From contig NZ_RQFY01000001.1 in NCBI RefSeq assembly GCF_004769555.1, positions 186,001 to 250,000 of the forward strand: a stretch of DNA of 64,000 bases. Reading direction: 5' to 3'. The DNA is from Leptospira koniambonensis (GTDB lineage: Bacteria; Spirochaetota; Leptospiria; Leptospirales; Leptospiraceae). The notes below the pieces were generated by a model that did not search any database, was not told the DNA's origin, and worked only from the letters and a program-made list of their open reading frames with translations. Both the position numbers and the translations under genes were made by a program. This document shows, piece after piece, positions 54,249 through 62,621 of this stretch (positions are counted from its first letter, which is position 1; each line of letters opens with the position of its first letter).

Positions 54249-55742
54249 TTAAGATTCAGGTGTAAGAATTCTTTTTACTGAATCCTTCCAGACTCGGATC
54301 TCTTTTTCTCTTAAGCTGGAACTTAATTTAGGAGAGAATTCCTTACTAGTTTTTTGGTTTTTCTTTAGATCGTTTACGGAAGAGTAAAAACCTCTTTCCA
54401 GTCCTGCGAGATATGCTGCTCCCAAAACAGTTGTATCCAGGTTGGAAGGCCTTACGATCTTCTTCCCTAAAATATCTGCTTGGTATTGCATGAGCCAATT
54501 GTTTGCAGTTGCTCCACCATCCACTTTTAGGACTTTCAGCTTGGAACCAGTATCATTTTCCATCGCTTCCACTAGTTCATAAGATTGTAATGCGATTGAT
54601 TTTAATGCTGCTCTTGTGATCTGTTCTTGGGTGGTATCTCTAGTAAGACCTAAGATCGCACCTCTTGCATTCATATCCCAGTAAGGAGCGCCCAAACCGG
54701 AGAATGCAGGAACAAAAACCACATCATCATCCTTGGTAACGGAAGAAGCCATCTTCTCCGAAAGTTTGGATTCCTTGAAAAATCTGAGATTATCTCTTAG
54801 ATACTGGATTACCGCTCCACCGATGAAAATGGAACCTTCTAAACAATAGACCGTTTTTCCTTCTGGCCCGCAAGCTAGCGTAGTGATCAAATTGTTTTTA
54901 GAAATTTGTAATTTGTTTCCTGTATTGAATAATAAGAAACATCCAGTTCCGTATGTGTTCTTTGCCTCTCCAGGTTCAGTGCATAATTGTCCGAATAATG
55001 CACCCTGTTGGTCTCCGACTAAAGATGAGATTGGAATTCCATCAGGCAGCCCCTTCACTCCTTCTGTTCTTCCGAACAAACTGCTGGAATTATGAGTTTC
55101 GGGAAGGATTGCTTCAGGTATTTGTAATATTTTTAATAATTCCTTATCCCATTCTTTTTTCTCAATATTGAAGATAAGAGTTCTACTCGCGTTTGTATGA
55201 TCCGTTTTATGTGATTTTCCAGCGGTCAAACGATATAAAAGATAAGTATCTATCGTTCCGAAAAGGACTTTGCCTTTTTCAGCCTTTGCTCTTACGCCTT
55301 TTACATTGTCCAAGATCCATCTGATCTTAGTTCCACTGAAATAAGCATCAACTACTAGGCCTGTTTTTCTTCTGAATATTGGCTCTAATCCTTCTTTCTT
55401 TAATCCGGAACAAAAGTCGGAGGTCCTACGGCATTGCCATACGATCGCATTATAAACAGGAGCGCCGGTATCCTTATCGAATAATACAGTCGTTTCCCTT
55501 TGGTTCGTAATCCCTATAGCAACCGCTTTTTCAGGTTTTAACTTTCCATTGCGGATCGCTTTCAAGATAAGCTTTTCAGTTTTTGCCCAAATCTCTTCGG
55601 GATCATGCTCTACCCAACCTGGTTTAGGAAAATGTTGTTTAAATTCGGAATAAGCGCTTGAAATCACTGTTCCGGATTTGCTAAAACAAAAAGTACGTAT
55701 ACCTGTGGTACCGGCATCTATTCCGATGATATATTCACTCAT
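54249..55742 (-). CDS. glpK: Glycerol kinase
   Basis: GlpK phosphorylates glycerol to glycerol 3-phosphate. It has IIGIDAGTTGIRTFCFSKSG (phosphate loop), WVEHDPEEIWAKTEKLI, VAIGITNQRETTVLFDKDTG and VFVPAFSGLGAPYWD, with VDGGATANNWLMQYQADIL at the adenosine site. 497 residues is standard for this FGGY kinase. No glycerol facilitator or GlpD lies beside it. ATG start with AGGGAG upstream. The start is 31 bases after the metallo-hydrolase stop, so both could be one transcript. Confidence 0.95.
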   Translation of the reverse strand: MSEYIIGIDAGTTGIRTFCFSKSGTVISSAYSEFKQHFPKPGWVEHDPEEIWAKTEKLILKAIRNGKLKPEKAVAIGITNQRETTVLFDKDTGAPVYNAIVWQCRRTSDFCSGLKKEGLEPIFRRKTGLVVDAYFSGTKIRWILDNVKGVRAKAEKGKVLFGTIDTYLLYRLTAGKSHKTDHTNASRTLIFNIEKKEWDKELLKILQIPEAILPETHNSSSLFGRTEGVKGLPDGIPISSLVGDQQGALFGQLCTEPGEAKNTYGTGCFLLFNTGNKLQISKNNLITTLACGPEGKTVYCLEGSIFIGGAVIQYLRDNLRFFKESKLSEKMASSVTKDDDVVFVPAFSGLGAPYWDMNARGAILGLTRDTTQEQITRAALKSIALQSYELVEAMENDTGSKLKVLKVDGGATANNWLMQYQADILGKKIVRPSNLDTTVLGAAYLAGLERGFYSSVNDLKKNQKTSKEFSPKLSSSLREKEIRVWKDSVKRILTPES

Positions 55743-55773
55743 TCGATAACTCCCTGATCGATTGAATTAAAGA

Positions 55774-56730
55774 TTAAATTTGGATTTCCAGACCTTCTCT
55801 TGCCATGATGATCTCTAATTGGTTGTCCGGATCAAACATTTCTTTGTATTTAATCGCGCGCAGATAAACTGCATCCAATTTTTCATCATCATAAGAAGGA
55901 TCATGGTGAAACATTACTAACTTTTTAACATTCGCTCTGAGAGCGATGTCAGTCGCCATGGAAGCAGTACTATGCCCCCAGTCGATTTTCTGTAAGGACT
56001 CTTCGAAAGTATATTGAGTATCGAATACTAGAACATCAGCTCCTCTGAAATAGTTCAGATAATCTTCTATATTTTCCATCTCGTCCAAATTGAACTCTGC
56101 ATCTGAAGCAAAGATAAGTGCCTTGCCATCTTCTTCGAACCTATAAGAAAAACTTCCGCCAGGGTGACGGACTGCTTTAGAGATAGAAGTTATAGAATCT
56201 GTTACTCTGAATGCTCTACCTTCTGGAACATGTCTGAAAGTTTTCTCTGCCTGGAAACCGTCGAAAGGAACAGGAAAATGAGTAAATGTATGCTGGTATC
56301 TTAATCTTTCTTCTAGATTTTCTACAGAACTTACAAATTCAAATTTATTGCCTGGAGTATAAAGGGGAACGAAGAATGGGATTCCCTGGATATGATCCCA
56401 ATGAGTATGGGTGAAGATCCAAACCGCTTTTCCTTTTCCTGTATCGTAGCCTTCGTGTAAGATGGAGTTTCCCAGTTCTCGGAGACCAGTGCCTCCGTCT
56501 ATGATAACAAGTTTATCTTCTTTATCTCGGATCTCAATACAGGTCGTATTCCCACCGTAGGTGCTCCAATTGGAAAGTGCCAAGGAGTCTAAAAAATCCT
56601 CGATGGCCTCCGGACTTTGGAGGTCAGACGGAGATGCCAAACTTAGTATCCTAAGAATTTTAGATCGAATCAGGTCGCCCTGAACGGGGGAAGAAATGGA
56701 GCCCCGCACTCCCCAGAATTTGATCCGCAT
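55774..56730 (-). CDS. Metallo-beta-lactamase-fold hydrolase
   Basis: This 318-residue MBL-fold protein opens MRIKFWGVRGSISSP, as in RNase Z-like and phosphodiesterase relatives. The metal motif is FTHTHWDHIQGIPFF (HxHxDH), with an added Asp and His in IFASDAEFNLDE and LVMFHHDPSYDDEKLD. This arrangement resembles cyclic-nucleotide phosphodiesterase-like and PhnP-like enzymes. The substrate cannot be told. It diverges from the STAS gene across 276 bases. Confidence 0.88.
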   Translation of the reverse strand: MRIKFWGVRGSISSPVQGDLIRSKILRILSLASPSDLQSPEAIEDFLDSLALSNWSTYGGNTTCIEIRDKEDKLVIIDGGTGLRELGNSILHEGYDTGKGKAVWIFTHTHWDHIQGIPFFVPLYTPGNKFEFVSSVENLEERLRYQHTFTHFPVPFDGFQAEKTFRHVPEGRAFRVTDSITSISKAVRHPGGSFSYRFEEDGKALIFASDAEFNLDEMENIEDYLNYFRGADVLVFDTQYTFEESLQKIDWGHSTASMATDIALRANVKKLVMFHHDPSYDDEKLDAVYLRAIKYKEMFDPDNQLEIIMAREGLEIQI

Positions 56731-57006
56731 ACAGTTTTAAATATCGTCCGAATTCTTAAGTTTCGGTACAAAATCGAGCACTCAGTTTTACTGAATCAGT
56801 AGTTTTTGCGAGCGATTTCTTATTTTATTTGAAATAGATTTAGATCAGTTTTCGTTCTAAAAAAGAGTTTACCTCTTCTTTGCCACAAATTAGTCTATTG
56901 GATCGGGTTCACTCCCGGTTTAGAAATTAATTCCGAGATTTCTTTCGGAGATCCGTTGTTTTCTTAACCCGAGGATAGTCAGAGAAATAGAGATCGGAGC
57001 CACTCA

Positions 57007-57321
57007 TTGGAAGGTTTTCAAACAGACGTATCCCTAGAACAAGGGTCTTGTGTAGTTAAGATCCAGGGGAATGTAAGCCTAAAGAACGCATTTGCGTTAA
57101 AAGAACTCATCATTCGCCAGTTTGACGAGGGCCATAAAGATATCATCCTGGACTTCGAAGGGGATGTATACTTGGACTCTTCCGGGATCGGGGCCATCTT
57201 CAATACCCAAAAATACGTCACAGAAAGACATGGTCATCTGAAACTCAGAAACCTAAGTAGAGATGTGATGACTATTTTGAGGATCGCGAATCTAGACAAA
57301 CATCTGGATATTATCCAATAG
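57007..57321 (+). CDS. STAS-domain anti-sigma factor antagonist
   Basis: A 104-residue single STAS domain like SpoIIAA/RsbV. Core strands are VVKIQGNVSLKNAFALKELI and DIILDFEGDVYLDSSGIGAI, with the Asp57-Ser58-Ser59 phospho-acceptor site. The start is TTG 57007 with a good GGAG eight bases upstream; no ATG is near. It would bind an anti-sigma kinase when unphosphorylated. No anti-sigma kinase gene is adjacent, so the partner is elsewhere; the SpoIIE-type phosphatase at 51623 may act on it. It is 28 bases before the glyoxalase II-like gene. Confidence 0.9.
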   Translation: MEGFQTDVSLEQGSCVVKIQGNVSLKNAFALKELIIRQFDEGHKDIILDFEGDVYLDSSGIGAIFNTQKYVTERHGHLKLRNLSRDVMTILRIANLDKHLDIIQ

Positions 57322-57349
57322 GACTTCTTCTCACCTTTGTCTAAAATCC

Positions 57350-58165
57350 ATGTTGGAAGTCCTAAGGATCTACACAGACAGTCCTCTCCGAAATTTTACT
57401 TACCTAGTCAGAGAACCTAATTCCCAAAAAACTCTTTCTATAGATCCATATGATCCGGACCAAATTTCCCAAGTTTTGGAGAAGAAGTCCTGGAACCTGG
57501 ATTATATTCTAAATACTCACGAGCATAATGATCATACCTGCGGAAACGATGGACTTGTTTCCAAATATAGAGCCGAGGTGCTGTCACATCCCGCCGGGAT
57601 CGGAAAAATCCCACATGCTTCTCATTCCTTAAAAGAAGGAGAGAAAATTTTAGAAAGCCCGGACGGAAATTCTTATCTAAAAGTTATTTATACTCCAGGA
57701 CATACATTTGCGCATGTTTGTCTTTTGCAGATTGAAAATGGAACTCCTTACGCAGTATTTACTGGAGATACAATCTTTAATTCAGGTGTAGGAAATTGCA
57801 CTCGAGGTGGAGATCCTAAAACACTTTACGAAACTGTCTTAAAAGAATTCAAAAATCTCCCGGGAAATGTTAGATTATACCCGGGACATGATTATCTCAA
57901 AAACAATCTGAAATTCAGTTTAGCGATTGATCCTAAAAATGAAGCCGCTACCAAAGCATTGACTAAGGCGGAAGGTATGAAAGAAGACCAAGAATTTTGG
58001 ACCACAAACTTCTCCGAAGAAAGAACATTTAATCCATTCTTCCTTATATTTGATCCAAAAGAAAATCTAGTCTCTGGTATTAAAAATAAAATGCAAAATC
58101 AATCCTTAGCTTCTGATCCCCAAACTCTGTTTATTGCCCTAAGGTCTCTCCGGGATAAATGGTAG
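57350..58165 (+). CDS. Glyoxalase II-type metallo-hydrolase
   Basis: A 271-residue MBL-fold hydrolase. The metal motif is LNTHEHNDHTCGNDGL (HxHxDH), followed by YTPGHTFAHVCLLQI, VFTGDTIFNSGVGNC and LYPGHDYLKNNLKF, the typical order of glyoxalase II. The C-terminal part resembles a shortened HAGH_C substrate-binding domain. It could hydrolyse S-D-lactoylglutathione, in agreement with the glutathione synthesis genes at the right end. ATG 57350 has AGG upstream at short range. Confidence 0.88.
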   Translation: MLEVLRIYTDSPLRNFTYLVREPNSQKTLSIDPYDPDQISQVLEKKSWNLDYILNTHEHNDHTCGNDGLVSKYRAEVLSHPAGIGKIPHASHSLKEGEKILESPDGNSYLKVIYTPGHTFAHVCLLQIENGTPYAVFTGDTIFNSGVGNCTRGGDPKTLYETVLKEFKNLPGNVRLYPGHDYLKNNLKFSLAIDPKNEAATKALTKAEGMKEDQEFWTTNFSEERTFNPFFLIFDPKENLVSGIKNKMQNQSLASDPQTLFIALRSLRDKW

Positions 58166-58333
58166 AAGTATCTAAAACTTCTTCTTTTTATTTTCCCAAA
58201 ATGAGTACAAACAATATCTAATATTTTGTGAATCAGGGAGAATACTCTGGTAAATTTTTGGAATTTATCTGAGGCCCTCTCCAAAAGAATTCTTTTCGTT
58301 TAGAAGCATCCCATTCTCCATTGAATTAACCGC

Positions 58334-59713
58334 ATGAAAAAGTATGATATTCTCGTAATAGGCTCCGGAGGAGGAACAAAGCTTGTCACACCTCCTTCTA
58401 AACTTGGTTATAAGGTAGCAATTTTAGAAAAAGATCGTTTGGGAGGGACTTGCTTGAACAGGGGTTGTATCCCTTCTAAGATGTTAGTCCATCCTGCGGA
58501 AATTTTAGCACAAGCAAAGGATGCCTCCAAATTTCAATTAGGGATCCCTGGCCCATTTTCAGTAGATTTTAAAACTTTGGTAGAAAGAGTTTCCGCAACA
58601 GTGGATGCAGACTCAGACAGTATCCTACCTGCTTACGAAAAAAATCCAAACATAGACTTTTATCCTCACGAAGGTAGATTCGTAGAGAATAAGGTAGTAA
58701 AAGTAAATGGAGAATTGCTCACCGCAGATCGTATCTTTATAGCTGCCGGATGTAGACCTTCTATCCCTGATATTCCTGGTCTTGAAGGAACTCCTTATAT
58801 GACTAGCAGAGAAGCTTTAAGAAGAACCGAACTTCCCAAAAGTCTTTTAGTCATCGGCGGAGGTTATATTGGTTTGGAACTTGGATTTGCATATTCTGCA
58901 TTCGGTTCTAAAACAACTTTTATCGTTCGGAACAGAATGCTTTCTCACGAAGATAAGGATATCATAGACGGTTTCGAAAAAGCATTTTCTAAAAGAGAAG
59001 ATGTTCGTTTAGGAACTGAAGTGAAGAAGGTAGACTATAAAGACGGCATATTCCGTCTGGAATGCCAAAATTCTTCTGAGACTTTTATATTAGAAGGAGA
59101 CGCATTACTCGTTGCAACTGGTATCAAACCGAATACCGACTGGTTGGACCTACAACGCACTGATATCAAAACAGACGAAAAAGGTTATATCAAAATAAAC
59201 GAATATTTTGAAACCACTGCGGATGGTGTATATGCTCTGGGAGATATTATTGGAAAATATTTCTTCCGACATTCAGTAAACTTCGAGGGGGAATTCCTAT
59301 TTAATTCTCTATATGTGGACAAACATAGAACTCCGGTCGAATATCCTCCCGTTCCCCATTCTGTATTCACCCATCCTCAAGTAGCAGCTGTAGGTAAAAC
59401 TGAACAACAATTGAAGGAAGAAGGGACCGAATATATCTCCGCTATCAATCCATATTCCAGCAGTGCCACAGGAATGGCGAGACTATCTGAAGACCAATTC
59501 GTCAAAATATTAGTAAGTCCTAAAACCAAAAAAGTCCTGGGAGCCCATATCCTAGGAGATGAGGCTTCTAACCTCATTCATCTTTTTATACTCCTGATGA
59601 CCATGGGTGGGACTCTAGATGACTTGCTAAAGATGATTTATGTTCATCCCGCTTTGCCTGAAATCGCAAGAAACGCTGCCAGGAAAGCAAGAGAAATCTT
59701 AAGCTCTTCCTAA
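58334..59713 (+). CDS. Flavin-dependent pyridine nucleotide-disulfide oxidoreductase
   Basis: 459 residues. The redox disulfide is in GGTCLNRGCIPSKMLVH (CxxxxC). The C-terminal active-site His is in IYVHPALPEIARNAARKA, as in lipoamide and glutathione reductase relatives. The FAD loop is odd: ILVIGSGGGTKLVTPPSKLG, with Thr in place of the last Gly/Ala of GxGxxG. The second nucleotide site, VIGGGYIGLELGFAY, is followed by FIVRNRMLSHEDKDI, where Arg replaces the usual Glu, which favours NADPH over NADH. That fits a disulfide reductase better than lipoamide dehydrogenase, and no E1/E2 genes are nearby. Substrate not shown. Confidence 0.85.
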   Translation: MKKYDILVIGSGGGTKLVTPPSKLGYKVAILEKDRLGGTCLNRGCIPSKMLVHPAEILAQAKDASKFQLGIPGPFSVDFKTLVERVSATVDADSDSILPAYEKNPNIDFYPHEGRFVENKVVKVNGELLTADRIFIAAGCRPSIPDIPGLEGTPYMTSREALRRTELPKSLLVIGGGYIGLELGFAYSAFGSKTTFIVRNRMLSHEDKDIIDGFEKAFSKREDVRLGTEVKKVDYKDGIFRLECQNSSETFILEGDALLVATGIKPNTDWLDLQRTDIKTDEKGYIKINEYFETTADGVYALGDIIGKYFFRHSVNFEGEFLFNSLYVDKHRTPVEYPPVPHSVFTHPQVAAVGKTEQQLKEEGTEYISAINPYSSSATGMARLSEDQFVKILVSPKTKKVLGAHILGDEASNLIHLFILLMTMGGTLDDLLKMIYVHPALPEIARNAARKAREILSSS

Positions 59714-59775
59714 AGCCAAAAGATTGTCGAAACAGGGCTTGTTCAAAATCATAGAATTGGAGCGATTTTTCGGGA

Positions 59776-60693
59776 ATGAACAAAGCCTTAGAGATAAAAA
59801 ATTTGGTGAAGACCTATGCCGGAGGGGTGCAGGCCTTAAAAGGAATTGATCTAACTGTGGACGAAGGGGACTTTTTTGCCCTTTTAGGTCCTAACGGTGC
59901 GGGGAAGTCCACTACGATCGGTATCTTAAGTTCCTTAGTAAATAAAACTTCAGGAGAAGTGAAAATTTACGGAGCGGACATAGACAAAGAACTCACATTA
60001 GCAAAATCTTATATTGGTGTAGTCCCTCAAGAATTCAATTTTAATATATTTGAAAGAGTAGAACAAATAGTTGCTAATCAAGGTGGGTATTACGGTCTCC
60101 CTAGAAAAGTAGCTGTAGAGAGAACTCATAATTATTTAAGCCAACTTGGCCTTTACGAAAAGAGAAAAGAAGGTGCAGGCAGACTTTCTGGCGGAATGAA
60201 AAGAAGGCTCATGATCGCGAGGGCACTCGTCCATAACCCAAAAGTTCTGATTTTGGATGAGCCGACTGCAGGAGTGGATATAGAGTTCAGAAGATCTCTC
60301 TGGGACTTCTTAGTTAAACTGAATGAATCAGGGATCACAATCATTCTTACTACACATTACTTGGAAGAAGCTGAAAATCTTTGTAAGAAGATAGCGATCA
60401 TAGACCAAGGAAAGATCGTAGAAAACACTTCTATGAAGGAACTTCTGGTAAAATTAGATTCACAGACATTCGTATTGGATCTAAAACAACCAGTCACTTC
60501 TACAATTGATCTAAACGGATTCCATTTGAATAAGGTGGATGATCTAACACTGGAAGTAGATATAGGAAAGAATAATTCATTAAATGAGTTATTCAGACTT
60601 TTAGACAAGAGCGGGATCCAAATATCAAGTATGAGAAATAAGTCGAACAGATTGGAGGAATTATTCTTGAAACTAGTGGAGAAAAAACTATGA
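59776..60693 (+). CDS. ABC transporter ATP-binding protein (ABC-2 exporter type)
   Basis: 305 residues. Walker A LLGPNGAGKSTTIGIL, the signature RLSGGMKRRLMIARALVH, Walker B VLILDEPTAGVD and the switch LTTHYLEEAE are all present. The domain is of the CcmA/NodI/DRA-type exporter class. The C-terminal 75 residues are the usual regulatory tail. Start ATG 59776; the stop overlaps the permease start by four bases. The substrate cannot be told; it may be lipids, polysaccharide or drugs. Confidence 0.96.
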   Translation: MNKALEIKNLVKTYAGGVQALKGIDLTVDEGDFFALLGPNGAGKSTTIGILSSLVNKTSGEVKIYGADIDKELTLAKSYIGVVPQEFNFNIFERVEQIVANQGGYYGLPRKVAVERTHNYLSQLGLYEKRKEGAGRLSGGMKRRLMIARALVHNPKVLILDEPTAGVDIEFRRSLWDFLVKLNESGITIILTTHYLEEAENLCKKIAIIDQGKIVENTSMKELLVKLDSQTFVLDLKQPVTSTIDLNGFHLNKVDDLTLEVDIGKNNSLNELFRLLDKSGIQISSMRNKSNRLEELFLKLVEKKL

Positions 60694-61463
60694 ACTTCGA
60701 AGAAAAATTTAACGCATTCTCCACAATTGTTCGAAAAGAAACAATTCGTATCCTAAGGATCTGGATCCAAACATTGATCCCTCCGGGTATTACGATTTCA
60801 TTATACTTCCTTATCTTTGGAAAATTGGTGGGATCTCAAATTGGAGATGTGGGAGGTCATACCTATATCCAATTTATCGTTCCTGGACTTGTAATGATGT
60901 CTGTGATACTAAATGCTTATAACAATGTAGTATCTTCTTTTTTTGGAGCAAAATTCGGAAAGAATATAGAAGAGTTACTAGTTTCCCCTACTCCTGCGTA
61001 TCTGATCGTGCTCGGATATTCTATCGGCGGAGTGGTCCGAGGAGTGTTAGTAGGATTTATAGTAACACTGGTGTCCCTATTCTTCACTGAATTAAGACTT
61101 TATGATGCTTGGATCGTAATCGTAACCGTAGCACTTTCAGCGCTGATGTTCTCTATGGGCGGATTTCTGAATGCACTTTACGCCAAAAAATTCGACGATG
61201 TTACCATCATTCCTACATTCATACTGACACCTCTTACCTATTTAGGTGGAGTATTCTACTCTATCAAAATGCTTCCGGAAGGATGGCAAATCGTTTCTAG
61301 GTTTAATCCTATTCTTTACATGGTGAATGCATTCCGTTACGGATTTTTAGGAGTAAGCGATATTGATCCATTAGAGGCGATCGGACTTTTAGTGATAGGA
61401 ACCATTCTACTTTATTCTGTCTCCGTATTTCTACTCAGTCGTGGTTACGGAACGAGGACCTAA
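60690..61463 (+). CDS. ABC-2 type transporter permease
   Basis: 257 residues with six hydrophobic segments: the ABC-2/NodJ topology. GHTYIQFIVPGLVMMSVILN and the C-terminal YLGGVFYSIKMLPEGWQIVS with FNPILYMVNAFRYGFLG are the family motifs. It pairs with the ATP-binding protein just before, via an ATGA overlap, and ends one base into the first BolA gene (TAATG), so the BolA gene may be read with the exporter. Confidence 0.94.
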   Translation: MNFEEKFNAFSTIVRKETIRILRIWIQTLIPPGITISLYFLIFGKLVGSQIGDVGGHTYIQFIVPGLVMMSVILNAYNNVVSSFFGAKFGKNIEELLVSPTPAYLIVLGYSIGGVVRGVLVGFIVTLVSLFFTELRLYDAWIVIVTVALSALMFSMGGFLNALYAKKFDDVTIIPTFILTPLTYLGGVFYSIKMLPEGWQIVSRFNPILYMVNAFRYGFLGVSDIDPLEAIGLLVIGTILLYSVSVFLLSRGYGTRT

Positions 61464-61735
61464 TGCAAGATATGTTTATAGAAATGGAAAGACTTTTGAG
61501 AAATGGACTTTCTCCTTCTGAATTAAGAATAGAGGATTTTTCAGAACAACATGCTGGACATTCCGGCAACCCAACCCGCAAAAAAAGAGGAACTCATATC
61601 AGGATCTTTATTACGAGTCCTGAATTCCAAGGAAAATCTCTTTTGGAACAACATCGCTCCGTTTACCAGATCATGGATCCATTCCTAAAAGAATGGGGTG
61701 TCCATGCTCTGGAATTAAAGACTTCTATCCCTTAG
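61463..61735 (+). CDS. BolA family protein, 90 residues
   Basis: The BolA/KH-like fold is shown by LSPSELRIEDFSEQHAGHSG, THIRIFITSPEFQGKSLLEQ, HRSVYQIM and ELKTSIP. The His cluster SEQHAGHSG and the invariant His in EQHR are the ones used to share an iron-sulfur cluster with monothiol glutaredoxins. It has an insert, NPTRKKRG, that the second BolA lacks. ATG 61463 overlaps the permease stop by one base. It likely works with Grx4 in iron-sulfur handling, or as a regulator. Confidence 0.9.
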   Translation: MQDMFIEMERLLRNGLSPSELRIEDFSEQHAGHSGNPTRKKRGTHIRIFITSPEFQGKSLLEQHRSVYQIMDPFLKEWGVHALELKTSIP

Positions 61736-61800
61736 AAAAAAGATTGTCCGGGAAGAGATTCTAAAAAGTGCTGATAGTATTAGAGTCTAAGATATAACAG

Positions 61801-62025
61801 ATGACTGTCCAAGAAATTCAGGAAAAAATACAAGCAGGACTTCCAGGCTCGGAAGTAGAGATCCAAGATCCTTACAATGACGGAGTGCATATCAAAGCGA
61901 TCGTAAAGTTTTCCGGATTTGCCGGAAAGTCCATCGTGGAACAACACAGAATGGTGTACGCCACATTAAAGGACGAATTAAAAGCAGAAGTCCATGCATT
62001 AGGACTGGAAACCAAAGTATCATAA
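61801..62025 (+). CDS. BolA family protein, 74 residues (IbaG-like)
   Basis: A shorter BolA protein: VQEIQEKIQAGLPGSEVEIQ, then DGVHIKAIVKFSGFAGKSIV and EQHRMVYATLKDELKAEVHA, ending in the family's LGLETK. The length and the absence of the HAGH loop fit the IbaG/BolA2-like type. It probably forms a 2Fe-2S heterodimer with the glutaredoxin encoded 22 bases downstream. Two BolA paralogues in tandem are not rare but their division of labour here is unknown. Confidence 0.9.
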   Translation: MTVQEIQEKIQAGLPGSEVEIQDPYNDGVHIKAIVKFSGFAGKSIVEQHRMVYATLKDELKAEVHALGLETKVS

Positions 62026-62047
62026 CTAACAGATAGGAATAAGTATC

Positions 62048-62359
62048 ATGGAAAAAGAATTACAAGATAAGATCGAAGGACTGATCGCTTCTAAAAAAAT
62101 ATTTCTGTTTATGAAGGGAACTCCTGACGCTCCTATGTGCGGTTTTTCCGCAGGAGTAACCAATGTTCTCAGAAGTTTAGGTGCAGACTATAACTCGTTT
62201 AATGTTCTTTCTGACATGAATGTCAGAGAAGGGATCAAAGAATTTGCAAACTGGCCAACCATTCCTCAGTTATACATCGACGGAGAATTTGTAGGCGGCC
62301 ATGATATCGTAGTGGAAATGGCAAGAAGCGGAGAACTTCAAAAAAAGATCGGCGCTTAA
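62048..62359 (+). CDS. grxD: Monothiol glutaredoxin (Grx4/GrxD)
   Basis: 103 residues. The CGFS active site is in FMKGTPDAPMCGFSAGVTNV, then WPTIPQLYIDGEFVGGHDIV. Such proteins hold a glutathione-ligated 2Fe-2S cluster as a dimer or with BolA and deliver it. A typical basic KGTPxxPxCGFS loop is present; Ala-Pro-Met replaces the usual Pro-x-Lys. The gene lies 22 bases after BolA2 and one base before the next glutaredoxin, so the four are a unit. Confidence 0.95.
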   Translation: MEKELQDKIEGLIASKKIFLFMKGTPDAPMCGFSAGVTNVLRSLGADYNSFNVLSDMNVREGIKEFANWPTIPQLYIDGEFVGGHDIVVEMARSGELQKKIGA

Positions 62360-62360
62360 T

Positions 62361-62621
62361 ATGATGAAACTCTTCCAATACGATACCTGTCCTTATTGCG
62401 CTTTCGTTCGAGGCCATTTTTCTGAAATGGGCCTAAAAGAAGGCAAGGATTACGAATTGGTAGAAGCCAGCAGAGGAACCCCGGGCAGAGAGGAAGTCCT
62501 ACGTTTAGGAGGACTCTCTCAGGTTCCTTTTCTGGTAGATGGCGATATTAAAATGTATGAGTCCAGAGATATCGTGGACTATGTAAAAAGTAAGATCCAA
62601 AAATTAGGAATTGTAACCTAA
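62361..62621 (+). CDS. Glutaredoxin-like protein (CPYC)
   Basis: 86 residues: KLFQYDTCPYCAFVRGHFSE has the dithiol CPYC motif, and GLSQVPFLVDGDIKMYESRD the cis-Pro and SR loop of GST N-terminal domains. It should reduce disulfides with glutathione or pass electrons from a reductase. ATG 62361 is one base after the Grx4 stop. The last 18 bases overlap the end of the convergent ATP-grasp gene. GST-type membership and plain glutaredoxin are both possible. Confidence 0.9.
   Translation: MMKLFQYDTCPYCAFVRGHFSEMGLKEGKDYELVEASRGTPGREEVLRLGGLSQVPFLVDGDIKMYESRDIVDYVKSKIQKLGIVT

Noticed and set aside
56731..57006. 276-base gap between the metallo-hydrolase and STAS genes, searched for a small RNA or riboswitch.
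   Set aside because: Several small inverted repeats but no known riboswitch core, no strong terminator and no ORF with a ribosome site; probably two promoters.
58099..58284. A 61-residue minus-strand frame after the glyoxalase-like gene.
   Set aside because: It overlaps the end of a clear gene, has no ribosome site and its composition is unlike the neighbours.
59717..61748. AAAAGATTGTC occurs before the ABC gene and before the second BolA gene.
   Set aside because: Only 11 shared bases in AT-rich gaps, with different surroundings; likely chance.
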